Of a stretch of 64,000 nucleotides of DNA, positions 34,714 to 45,239 are shown piece after piece; the first letter of the stretch is position 1, and each line of letters begins with the position of its first letter. Under the pieces are notes generated by a model. It was not told where the DNA came from and ran no database searches. It was given only the letters and a program-made list of their open reading frames with translations. Made by a program: the position numbers and the translations under genes. The stretch is from contig OX485805.1 in the NCBI GenBank assembly GCA_950295325.1, forward strand, positions 18,153,501-18,217,500. The letters run 5' to 3'. This stretch comes from Polytrichum commune. Taxonomy: Eukaryota; Streptophyta; Polytrichopsida; Polytrichales; Polytrichaceae.

Positions 34714-34917
34714 CTATATGTTGGCCAATTGTCTCATCTTCCAACTGTTGGTGAAGGTATTGCACGCAAGCGTCTGGATTGTCAACAAGCTCCTTCGGCA
34801 CCCACTTATTATTGGTCTCAGTAATGAAAATGTATAGACCATTGATATCCATTTGAGGTGGAGGAACTCCGATGTCCATTGCCTGATCAAAAAGTTGTGT
34901 GACAATTCCCCAAACTT
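34714..34917 (-). CDS. Unrecognised gene, downstream exon part
   Basis: Minus-strand coding-like sequence (VWGIVTQLFDQAMDIGVPPP, then KWVPKELVDNPDACVQYLHQ) ends at a good donor, ATAG|GTAACACG, at 34714. If the hAT MITE 34926-37958 is removed with its GTTCTTCA duplication counted once, the frame continues upstream without a stop into 37959-38103 (LSREEVEEQVWG across the junction). So a coding exon was interrupted by the MITE. I do not recognise the protein. It may be a host gene or an ORF of a larger DNA transposon. A longer frame that runs 34505-35005 begins inside the MITE and is an artefact at that end. Confidence 0.5.
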   Translation of the reverse strand, partial: KFGELSHNFLIRQWTSEFLHLKWISMVYTFSLLRPIISGCRRSLLTIQTLACNTFTNSWKMRQLANI

Positions 34918-34925
34918 GTTCTTCA

Positions 34926-37900
34926 CACGGGTAGATCACTCCATTATCAAGTTGAACACCACGTGCGACCAAAAAAAATCTTCTTTTGGTAAGTTGCACC
35001 ACCAAAATGGGTCAAAATTTTATCATGAGTAGATATACACAGTAACTATGACATAGTTAAAAGTGGTAACTAAATTCAATGATTTGTTTTTTTCATAAAA
35101 CATACCGTTTGTGGTACAGATTTTTAGTCTAGATGTAGACATTTTTGAATTTTGGTAAAATATGAACTCAATATGTATATTAGAATGCCAAATGAACACT
35201 GAAATGAGGGATTAGTGACTAGTTAATGGAAATGAGCAAAAGGAGACTCATTTGACCTAGTGAAGTAAAATCTCAGGAGTTGAAGAGTCTTTTGGGCATG
35301 ACAATAGGCATGTGACTAAGTTGAAGAGCCTCATGAGATCTGATTCCAAGAGACGAGGAAGTTAACTTAGGGGGTATAGAGAAGAAGAGAGGGAGGAGAA
35401 AACAGTTCCTCTCGAGAAGAGAGTCTCCTTTGTCTCGTAGTTTTTTTTAGCGATTCTAGCTTGGGTGTGAAGCCCTTTTTGAATGAACATTTTACTCTAC
35501 ATAATATAATAGCGTGAAGCTCTTTTATCAATTGTGTGTGTGAGAATTGAACTTGTGGTGTTGATGCTTGTGTTGAATCAAGTGAGTCAAAGTGTATTCT
35601 TCTTGGTTCGGGAAGAACCTAGGGAGAATTTGTAATATCTTACTCTTGTGAAGGGAGTAAGTTATTTGGTGTGAGATCTTAATTTCTGTGAGTGTATCAG
35701 TTACAGAGATCGAGTGTGAAACTTTGGATCGAATTGGGAATCCTTGGGAAGAGATATCCTGGCACGAATTCCTGCAAACTTAATTTCTCAATTGTGACTT
35801 ACTGTTGTAAGTATGTGTTAGGAGTGACATTGTGTGAAACAGTTGTAGCGTCTCCATTCCAGCATTCCTACTCTTGACCCTAACTTACAAGTGGAATGTG
35901 AGATTTCACTGGGAGTAACTGCATCATTCAATTATGTGAATTTAATAAGAGAATTTATAGTGATCCTCTCGGGAAGAGAGAGAAAGAATCATTCTTACAT
36001 TGAAATATTCTCGGGGAATGATTATGAAGGAACTTGTGGGTGTGAAACCCGTAATTGATATGCAAGTCCGAAATGGGATCTTATTATGTCATAATCGAGT
36101 GAACGTGAAATTCATTCTTTCTGGGTGTATTCGGCCATGTGAATTGGTTGGATTAGTTTTAGTCTATCTGATGTGAATTTTATGTTGGACATCTGAGAAA
36201 CAATTTGTCATCTCTTTGGAAACTCTTATAAAGGTGCAAGTTGCAATCGAAAACCTGTGAGAGGAGCGAATTCTCTTCATCCTTATCTTGTGTGTATACA
36301 AGATAAAACTGTGGGAAGCAGTTTAGTCGTCTTAAAAACCCCAGGCTTACTTACGTTCATGAGATGATTGAGGAATGTGGAATTCCACGAGGGTAACTTT
36401 ATGTTTTAGTTCTACAGCTTCAATCAGAGTGAGAATCCGGTGTCACAACTCTTCAGATAAAAAAAGGAAAGAATAGTGGAGTCAATCAGAATTGATGAGA
36501 ATTAAAACGTGAACTATCTTTAAATTAGAGAATTGAGATTAGTGACAAATCTCTCGTCGTTATGGTCATTGAGGAAATTCAATTAACTTCAAAGTCGATT
36601 GCTGCCACTATAGTTTCTGAAGGACCAAGAAGGCAGAGCATTGATTCCTGAAAAGCTAGTTGCGGCAAGAGGAGGGTAACTGTATTACGTGTGGAATTCA
36701 CTGATGCGACTGAGGGGACAGAGTAGCAGTTCGATCCTGTGAACCTTGAGTTCAGTTAGAGAGAAGATGGAGGGATTGTGAGAAAGAAAAGAGCAACCGT
36801 GGTTGATCGGAGAAAGGAGGCAGAAGCCGCGCGCGAGTGAATTCTGAAGAAGACGGAGTCGCGAAGAAGAAAGCAAGAGTCGAGAGAGAGGAAGCCGCTG
36901 GAGAGCTAAGCCGTCATTAACCCATATCGTTTGGGGAAAGGCTTAAGGGCAAGCATAAAAGGAGGAGTGGCCAGCACCTTGTTTGAGAACTTGACGCTGA
37001 CTTGGTTACTGGTTACTTGTTACTAAGACTATGGCCCTCTCTGTGAGACTGGTTACTTGGAACTGGACTATGGCCGTGCCGTGTAGACTATGGTCCTGCC
37101 ATTAGAGGCTTTCGGTCCCAGTCCGGTTCAGTTCGCTACGCTTAGACTCGTTCACTAGGTTCCCGTTACACGTTATAACAATTAATTCTAATATGTTAAA
37201 ACTCCATTTGATTTTGATAAGTCTAAAATGATTAAACAGTAATTCAACTTTAAGATATTGAAGTAAATCGATTAATTTAATTGCTTAGAGGTAGGAGAGT
37301 CATGTGTGATTGTGATGTTTCCTAACCTGTGGTATGGCCGATAGTCCTTAGTTACTTATTTGAAGAGACTATGGTCACCTCAAAGAGTTTTTGCCTTGGG
37401 TTTCTGAGACTATGGCGTATCCAAATGTCTATGGCTGAGATGTGACTCCCTGAATTGCAAAACACATTATAAGAGTGATGTTACTGACGATAGTGGGTTG
37501 TGAGGGAATGACTGATCAATTGCATGTACGGTTGTGAGTGACCCTCAACCTTAATTAAATCAATCCTAAAACTCACTTTAGAAGTCTTTTTACTAGTGTT
37601 TGTTGTCCTAAATTCATTATAATCCCCTTGTGATCTATCAATTAACTTAATGGTGATCCCTAGATGTAACACCTGACACTCATTTGGTCTTCCCTGTGTG
37701 GTTTTCTTAATTGGAACCCAATCTAAAAACCTATCTACACCGTTTCTAACTAGAGTGACACAAAATTGAACTAAAACAATTACTAAAAAAATAAAGATGA
37801 CTAAAAATTTCAAAAAGTTATACAAAAGATACTATCAATGGTTATGTATATGTAGAAAAAATATCATAAATTTTAAAATTATATATGGCATGTAATATAG

Positions 37901-37958
37901 GGGTAGCAAACTTTGTCCGCACGTGGTGTCAACTTGACAATGAAGTGACCTCCCCGTG
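34926..37958. mobile_element. hAT-type MITE (about 0.4 kb) split by a 2.6-kb insert
   Basis: The ends are CACGGGTAGATCACTCC and, at the right, GACCTCCCCGTG. The TSD is GTTCTTCA (34918-34925 and 37959-37966). The halves 34926-35110 and 37739-37958 align with the intact family members at 56227-56626 and 50765-51181. The 8-bp TSD and CA-G-rich ends indicate hAT. It sits inside a coding exon on the minus strand. Confidence 0.85.
35111..37738. mobile_element. 2.6-kb insert inside the hAT MITE
   Basis: It is flanked by ACCGTTT (35104-35110 and 37739-37745), present once at the same place in the intact MITE copies, so this is a real insertion with a 7-bp duplication. Ends GTGGTACAGATTTTTAG and, in reverse complement, GTAGATAGGTTTTTAGATT are similar inverted ends. 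The inside is non-coding and has recurrent phrases (TGTGAAAC..., GACTATGG[CT]C). The superfamily is not clear. Confidence 0.65.
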
Positions 37959-38103
37959 GTTCTTCAACTTCTTCTCGTGACAAGGTGGAAGAAAGAGGTT
38001 GAAGGATACGAATATAGCTCACCACATGGAACTCGGCCTCTTCAGTGGATTGAATAACGTTGGTGAGTCCGAAGTACGTTCCTTGATGGTAGAATGAACC
38101 TCA
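37959..38103 (-). CDS. Unrecognised gene, upstream exon part
   Basis: Minus-strand frame reading YFGLTNVIQSTEEAEFHVVS, then YIRILQPLSSTLSREEVEE. It is open up to the MITE target site and joins in frame with 34714-34917. A minus-strand frame in another phase (38019-38282, basic, Pro/Ser-rich) overlaps. Which of the two is real upstream of 38103 cannot be decided by eye. Confidence 0.45.
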
Positions 38104-38533
38104 CTATATGAACTGAATGGAGTAACATGTTCAATGCATGACAAAGGTTTGGGTTGAGGAGCCCTCATGGCCTTCATCTTACGCTGAGAGGGTGGAGGTG
38201 ACTTTGAAAATTTGGGCGCAACCCTCATCGCCAAGGTGCGTGGCACCAAATCCTTGACCTTCGACGATAGACGGAGGTGCACTGAATCACGTATTGTGTC
38301 TGAAAATGTTTTTTTCGATGTGGCTCATGTTCTACATGATTCATTAGCAGGGTGCACTTCCTAGAGGTTGGGCATCTAGATCAAGAGGGGGTGGTAAATC
38401 CTTGTGCGATGCAACACTTGAATGTGGGGGAGAAGAAACCTTACCATACTTAGCAGCAATCCGTGCTTTCTTACCATGCTCACTGGGTTCCCAAGTCGGA
38501 TACATCTTGAGAAGTTTATCTCCTTAATACACC

Positions 38534-38784
38534 TTGCAAAGGTTGAACATCCTATGGTAAGAGATTGTGTTCTTATCCTTATGCGATGATTTACAGTGAA
38601 TGCAATGAAAATGATACTTGTTGTTCGCCATTTTAACCTTTGACCGGGATTGCCAATACGAATCTAGTTTGGCATGCTCGTATTCACCTTCTTCAAACAA
38701 CATTGCACAATTTTTCCGATTTTGTTTCATAGTACATTGATAGACCATGAATTTTCCATCATCCCCTATGAGTACTTGCCCCAA
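38534..38784 (-). CDS. Possible 5' exon with Cys/His cluster
   Basis: The minus-strand frame starts at 38784 (MGQVLIGDDGKFMVYQCTMK). It ends with HFHCIHCKSSHKDKNTISYH followed by MFNLCK and a donor-like AAG|GTGTAT at 38533. The Cys/His spacing resembles a zinc finger of the kind found in plant transposases, but I cannot name it. It may be the first exon of the gene interrupted at 34926-37958. Confidence 0.4.
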
Positions 38785-39788
38785 AAATGCACAATGACAT
38801 CAACTCAATAGCATTTCATAATGGACCGCAAGGAGGAAATTGTAAAAGCAATTTAAAGCATGAATATACACAATGAAGAACAGCGTAGAACAAAAGGATA
38901 CACATAATATTAAGAAAATGAAAAAGGATATCAAGTGCAGAACTCTGAAGGACACCAAAAATTCAAAGAAGAATCAAAATATTTAGAAAAAGAATGTGAA
39001 GGACAAAACAACTGACCCCATCTTGCCAGCCACTCTTGTCGTGGATGCACAGTTCAACAAACTTTCATCTACCTAACCAGGAGATCATTTGATCATCCTC
39101 TGTGAGCCCAAGAAGTCGTGCTCACATGGTTGTTAGTTTCACCATAAAGGTAAGAGAGGGAAAACAACTTTAATAAGGTCAACCTTACCTTTGGGAGGTG
39201 GTAAGGCAAATTAGATAAGAAGAAAAAGAGTTAAGTACACTTGAAAGGTGTGGGCAAGTGGGGTCTTGGAAGGACAGGGCAAGGAAGGAGTCCAAACCCG
39301 TTTTTCTTTCCGAGCGGCCCGAAAGATGTCGGGCAATGTGAGAAAAAAGGAGGAGTTTGCACTACAACAAAACATGTCTTTTATTCTCGCATCCACTTCA
39401 CTGCATGTCTTTTATTACCATAAACAGTGAACGGTTGAAATTGTTGAAATCCACCTTTACTGTCCTCATGTTTGAGTTTACTTCGGAAAGTCATGGTAGT
39501 CATGTGGGACAAGAATGTGCTAGGGAACGCACTTGAGAACGTTTTCGGGAACGTCAGAGAACGTTCATTACTACAGATAGTAAAGTGGTCGATTTCACTA
39601 TGTCACTTCAAAATGTTATGTGTTTTTGGGTTTTCTATAGAATGCTCACAAAAGAATGACCCATTTATTTTTGCTAACATATAATGAAATACACATATTC
39701 GACCACAATATGAGATTACCACATACTCAAGATATTAGTATTTATTCTAGAGGAGCATGATCATCTTCTTCAAGAGCAGCTTCATGGT

Positions 39789-41086
39789 TTATGGACGGTT
39801 CATAGACGGTTCATGGTCGTCTATGTTCAAAGCTACGAGCACCTCATCACTGCTTAGAGCCACAACCTCATATAATACTGGTTCAGTTGGGGTTGCATCA
39901 TTCTCTAATGATGCTGGTTTCAATCCACAATAGTCTCTCATATTGCCTAAAGATAGGCATCCTATATCTGGTATAGAATCTTTTGTAGAAATGACTCTTG
40001 CTCCCCTTGGCTCTTTTCGTAGAACCACCTTCCATCCATGATTGTTCAAATCGTCCGTAAAGAATACCTGCTCGACGTGTAATGGAAATGCGAAAGATTC
40101 GGCTGATAGTGGCACTAATTTATCAAAATTCACTAGGCTAAAGCCATAATCGTCTCGCTTCATGGTAGCATTATGCCCAACCATGTTTGCCATCACCCAA
40201 TTGCAATACAACACAACCAGTTCATACCTACCATAGTCCACGGCCAATATTTCCTCCACATTTGGTTGAGGAAAACCCCACTCGTTCTCCTTCCAAGGTT
40301 TGGGAAGCATATTATACTCCCACACTACATTGCCAATTTCCTCTCGCCCTATGGAGTTGTTGATAAATCTAGCAACATTGCCCTTCTCCACACTCCCGTC
40401 TATGTAAATATTTTCCTCAGCTTTAAGGACATAACTCTTGAAGCTTGGTACAAGACTTTTCATTTTTATGTATTCTGACTTGCTATATTGGGGACTTACA
40501 AATGGCAAGAGAATATCTCCTTCTTTTGCGGAATCCATGGCAAACAAACCCCAGCCCATAAATGAAAATTTAGAAATTTTCACCACCTAGTTTTTTTGGT
40601 GAAAACTGAAAGTAGTGAACTTCGGTATGGGCCCATTGCACCACTGCCCATGGAAAGCTTCACGCCCCCAATTCATCAATTTCAGCTTCTCCTTAGTGTA
40701 ATTTCTCTTTTGGGGGACATGTTTTGGGGTTGTGGACTCTTTAAAAAACAATTGAATAACCACCTTGGCTGCGGCCTCAACAAAGGGTCGTTTTTGTGCC
40801 TACACGAAGGGAATCAATGTCACGTCATAATTCAATTGCCTCGTTTACAATACAATATAATTTGAAAAGGACTATATATTTTACTCACCAATATGGATTT
40901 CGTAAATGCAGAGTCACGTTTGTATCGACGAAGATGTTTTCGTATGGTTGCTCTTGACAATACCTTCCCCCCTGCACACATACTACAAGGGCAACGGTAC
41001 TTTACCAATCTTCTTTTGTCCGCTTCTTTTTCTTCCAAGTCCCATAGCTCCAAGTCCAACATTGCGCGCCTCGATGTTGCATCCAT
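39789..41086 (-). CDS. CACTA-borne fusion: TNP2-type zinc exon + SET-like domain + DUF4216
   Basis: Model (mine): exon 1 41086-40889 (66 codons), intron 40888-40587 (GTGAGT...ACTAG, 302 bp, phase 0), exon 2 40586-39789 with the stop. It gives about 331 residues. Exon 1 has YRCPCSMCAGGKVLSR and TIRKHLRRYKRDSAF, a Cys/His block like that at the N terminus of TNP2 proteins. Exon 2, numbered from 40586, opens with SET-like motifs: GWGLFA at 11-16, YIDG at 61-64 and GNVARFINNS at 69-78. The usual NHSC is NNSI, and no clear YDY motif follows, so methyltransferase activity is doubtful. Residues about 117-195 match DUF4216, the C-terminal domain of plant TNP2 (YELVVLYCNW, DDYGFSLVNF, VEQVFFTDD, GWKVVLRKEPRG). 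An acidic tail ends it. Inference: capture of a host SET segment. Confidence 0.7.
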
Positions 41087-41274
41087 TTTGATTCTACATC
41101 AAAGTAAATGCATTATAGTGGACACAATGTGACCTTCAATTAGCGGGTTAAAGATGGGTGCACATTTGAAGAATCATATTCACCTACAACATCCTTTGCA
41201 ACACATTTGTTGTAATTGGTCTGGAGATCTTACATCATGGGTTCCTTTAACTTAAAGTCCACGTCTTTACTTCA

Positions 41275-41370
41275 TGTAGTAAATGACATTACTTCACATT
41301 GTCACATTACTATGACATTACTTCATGAAGTAAATGACATTACTTCACATAGTGACATTACTTCACAGTT
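41275..41370. repeat. ATGACATTACTTCACA short repeats
   Basis: AAATGACATTACTTCAC-like words recur four or five times, interleaved with the palindromic TACTTCATGAAGTA. They lie upstream of the SET-DUF4216 gene inside the CACTA element, so they could be subterminal or promoter-proximal repeats. Confidence 0.6.
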
Positions 41371-41822
41371 GAAAGGGCAATTATAGAACATGTGAATCCT
41401 AAATCAACACATTAAATCTAATTATATTTAGTGTACATTGTATTGTCAAATACACCTGGGCTACTACTTGGAATTCCGTGTTGCTGCCGCTTTTACCGAG
41501 AGTGTCCTTTCTCTTACAAATAAAATAAGTACTTAGCCTACAGACTGAATGATATGCTATAACTTAGTTGCTAAAAATAGGATTTTGTTTAGATAGGCAT
41601 CCTAGAGGATTAAGGTTTTTATAGAGCTACCCATAAATTAAAGGATGATTGAAATTTGGATGAAAAATCACTTAGTAAAATCCGTAATTTCCAACATCCT
41701 TTACAAGGAATGATAAACAATGTTAAATTTACATGTAGTGTAGGTGACACTACATGGGCAGTTTATTTGAAAACTATGAAGAGAATGGCTACGGCCTCAA
41801 TTTGGATTTGTTAGTCATCTTA

Positions 41823-42090
41823 GGGCCACTTCACACACGAGACTGAGGGCCCATGACCATTACACTTCAAGCACTCTCATTGGTGGGAAAGGCGGAGCCG
41901 GTCCAAGCTCGCTTCACACTACACTGAGGGACCAACAAAGCATGTGAATGTAAGATGGATGTAAAGTCTACATGGATTCCTACATGGCATCCAATGGACT
42001 GTGTTTGATGGTCAATTGGATTATTTTCAAAAACCACCTCTTGTAGGTAGGCCTAACACAAAACCGGAATACCATGGCACCATGTCCATT
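41823..42090 (-). mobile_element. Partial Harbinger-like MITE, family A
   Basis: It starts GGGCCACTTCACACACGAGA after TTA (41820-41822). The next 260 bp align with the reverse complement of the right half of 62701-63202 with good identity, including the phrase CACCTCTTG.AGGTAGGCCT. The match fades near 42090, and the other end is missing. It is nested in the CACTA element. Confidence 0.7.
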
Positions 42091-42237
42091 GGGAATGTCT
42101 TGTCCGACATTACTATGACCAGATTTTATTGTTTGTCCGAAGCGACTGGTTGTTTTTTACGTCAGTAAAGTCTGGGTTTTCTCACTCATAGGAGTGAAAA
42201 AACCCAGTTGTAAAAGACGTGTTTTGCTGTAGTGTTG

Positions 42238-43319
42238 GAGGGGTCCCGGAAGGTAGGAAGTGGAAGCCTCATTATGCATGGTAGGGAGGTAGAGGAGAAG
42301 AGAGAGAGAAGAGGCGCGAAGCCCTGCCTCATTGGGGATGGATATGAAGGAGGGAGAGGAAGACTAATGCAGGGTGCCGCAACCCTGCCAGAACCAAGAT
42401 CGGAAGGAGGATTTCAGCTGCATCAGATGAGACAGAGTAGAGATCGAGTGCCAAGGACGACGTTGGTCCCAGTAAGTATCTGGCCTGGGAAGGGTGGAAA
42501 AGGAATCGTTGCCAAACGTAAGGAGGCGTCGAATGTGGCGGTGCGTGAATGGATCAAATAGCTAGAAGGGGGATCACAGTCGGTGCTCGATCACGAGTTG
42601 TAGTCACATTGATCGATCTGTGTTTGGCGATCGGAGCCCAAGTCGACGGTTCAGAGGAGGCTGCAGACCAGATTTATGGCTTGACCGTCTTCGGCGGTTC
42701 CATGTCGAGTTGATCAGCCTGGTGATAATGAGAGGGGACGAGAACCGTTGATTGCAATTCAGAGGACGAAACTATCATTGGGGAGTGGTTGATGATCAGA
42801 AGGGTGCTCCGAGTAAGATTCGAGAGTCTAAAACACAAATAAATTGTGATCTAACAGTCGCGCGACATCCTGCTGGAGACATCACCAGTTAGTCCTAGGG
42901 TAAGAAGGAATCTAGAGAACTATGTCCTGTATTTCCTTAGGATTCCGAAAGCTGATGTGTTGGTGCAAGCGGAGCAAGCTGTGAAGGTTTTGCAAGGGGC
43001 CAATTGAAGTTCCAGTTGAAGGGGGCGTTGACGCGATTGCTCCTGGCGGCCTGAACCATTCACATTTCCGACATCGGTAATGCAACCGATCTGCGATAGA
43101 GCAAGTCCACTCGCAGGGTGTGTTTGGCAGCCCCACTTCTGCACACCTCGAAGACAGGGAGTACAATAAAGCGCTTACCTTCTCGCGGGGTGCGGAGGCA
43201 CTCCGAATTTGACAGGAACCGGGTGGGGGGCTGGTAGCGCATGGGGTATCCGAAGTGCATACCCTTGGATTGAGCCCTTAGGCTATGCTGGAGGGATGCA
43301 ATTATAGAAGTGAGAGAGC
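42238..43319. other. LTR body, no gene seen
   Basis: Continuation of the 39101-47951 LTR between the CACTA element and the solo LTR. The purine-rich start (AGAGGAGAAGAGAGAGAG) and the open frame 42232-42561 have no recognisable protein motif. Confidence 0.5.
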
Positions 43320-43324
43320 AGGTC

Positions 43325-44793
43325 TGTGAGCCCAAATAATGTGCCCACATGCGTGTTAAACCTTAAAAGTTGTTAGGATTTGATTTTGAAATTATATTAG
43401 GTATTCAAAAACATAAAAAGAGTGGGTCGTGGGTTTTGATTGGAATTAGGTGTTAGCCGGAATGTTGCATTTAGTTGATGAGAAATGAAGAATTAGTGGG
43501 AGGGCTCCTTGTTTATATGGGTTAGTCTTGAGCTGGGATTGGTGTGGCTGGGCTTTAAATCAACCAATTAGGGCATGGCCACTGTTCATTCAGGGCATGG
43601 CCACTGTTTGTTTTGGGTGATGGCTACTACTCGTTTTAGGTGTTGGTTACTGTAACCTAGAGATTCTCGAGGGGGGAAGGAATGTAGCAATCGGAAGCTA
43701 GCCCAGCAGCGGTACGCTTGAGACTCCCTGCTGGGATGCTGGGAGGAGGATAGACAGTTTAGAAGAGAGAAGATTACGATCTAGGAGGAGGGGGTTGGCA
43801 TCCCATGCCGGAGCCTCAGCCAGATCTGCAGCGAACTATGGTAAGAACTCAACTAGAATGCGGCTCAAGCAACTGCCCACATGGAAGGAGATTCGGCGAA
43901 TGAGGCAGCCCTTCACTCGAGATTGAGGAAGCAACATGGTGGGAGGCGTTGCCGCTTCAAGCATCTGGGACTGCAAAGTCCAGCGGAATCCTTTCACATT
44001 GTTTCTGTTGCTAAGGAGGTACCGAAAAATTGAATGGTTTCATGGGTCAGTGTAGAGAACAGAAGGGTTGTGAGCTGGGGGATGGAATTATGGATAGCCA
44101 GCATGAAAGGGGAGATTCCAATGAGCTCATGCAATGAGAATTTGAGTCTGGAAGTTGCACTAAGGCATTCCAAAGCCAGGCTTCAATGCCAGGGGGTAAA
44201 GGGAGCCTGCAGGCTGGTGATTGGAACGCCGAAGCCCAAGGGCAGAGCGACTAAGGTCTGGGCAAGAAGGGGTCCCAGCAGAAACGGTTGAGTCCCGGCT
44301 GGGTGAACAAGGACAGTTGACGGAAGTTGACGGGAGTTGACGGAAGTTGACGGGAGTTGACGGGTGGAGCAGTGAGGTGAACAACACAAAATTGCATTCG
44401 ACTCGGCATTGATATTGACTATGTTCCGGTTGCATAAGGAGCTGGTTAACATTAGGGATGGGCTGGGTTAAGTAGATAAATAAAGAAGGGGGTGATTAGT
44501 TGGTAGGCCGTCAAAGATAGTGGGTAGCACTAAACTGTGGCCCGGGATTAGCAACCTTGAAGGGCTAAGTGTGGGATTTGGGGGTTAGACACCTAGGTGT
44601 GTGTAAGAGAGAGCCAATGGGTAAGAGTGTTTTTTAACACTCATGCTTATGCCATGAAATAAAGCTGTGTGTTAGTCTTACATTTGTGAAGATTAGAACA
44701 AGGTACAAAGGTTGGGAAAATGTCAGGTGACTAATGTGAGTTATAGGCTCCCACTCGGACCACGACGCTAAGGGTGGGGGTTTGTGGCTCACA
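43325..44793 (+). mobile_element. Solo LTR, 1.47 kb, TSD AGGTC
   Basis: It starts TGTGAGCCCAAATAATGTGC and ends TTTGTGGCTCACA, with the 5-bp TSD AGGTC (43320-43324 and 44794-44798). No internal sequence accompanies it, so it is the product of LTR-LTR recombination. It is related by termini and several internal blocks to 27178-28768. Non-coding. Confidence 0.85.
44316..44365. repeat. 10-bp tandem repeat (CGGGAGTTGA)
   Basis: GTTGA recurs at 44316, 44326, 44336, 44346 and 44356 in units alternating CGGAAGTTGA and CGGGAGTTGA. It lies inside the solo LTR. Confidence 0.9.
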
Positions 44794-45239
44794 AGGTCGG
44801 AAGCGATACGCGCTACTGAGCAGGAAGGGGGAGAGGAAGCGCGGCTTCCAAAGAAGTGCGGGTCTTTCTGGGCGTTCAAATTCACAACAACTCGTCCGCA
44901 ATTGGGTTGCATGGCAGTACTCAACCGAGCAGCAACATCAGCTGACGGGTTTTCAGCGGGGTTGAGTAGGAGTTGTCCAAAGCTGCTACAATCTCAATGC
45001 GAGTCAGCACGCTGAGATACGGAGATCCACCTCAATTGTGGAAACGCAAGGTGGAGCGAAGGATGAGGAGTGCAGGAGCTACAATGGCAAGCAGGCCAGC
45101 CCAACGACATTGTGTGGAATGAAGACATCAGGAGCGGTACTTGGATAAGGCACGCAGCCACGGGGAGTAGCAATCGAAGTTGGGTAAAGAAGGTGTCGAG
45201 GTCACCTTCAACCCTCAGCAACTTAGACGGTGTAACCCG

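Larger units (their letters stand above)
39360..42234 (-). mobile_element. CACTA element carrying a SET-DUF4216 gene, TSD TTG
   Basis: Left end CACTACAACAAAACATGTCT at 39360. The right end, read on the minus strand from 42234, is CACTACAGCAAAACACGTCT. TSD TTG lies at 39357-39359 and 42235-42237. It is 2,875 bp. The subterminal words CATGTCTTTTATT recur at about 39373 and 39405. The gene inside is on the minus strand (39789-41086) and lacks the TNP2 catalytic core, so the element is non-autonomous. A partial Harbinger-like MITE (41823 to about 42090) is nested near the right end. Confidence 0.85.

Noticed and set aside
44160-44452. Minus-strand frames containing RQLPSTSVN repeats
   Set aside because: They translate the 10-bp minisatellite of the solo LTR.
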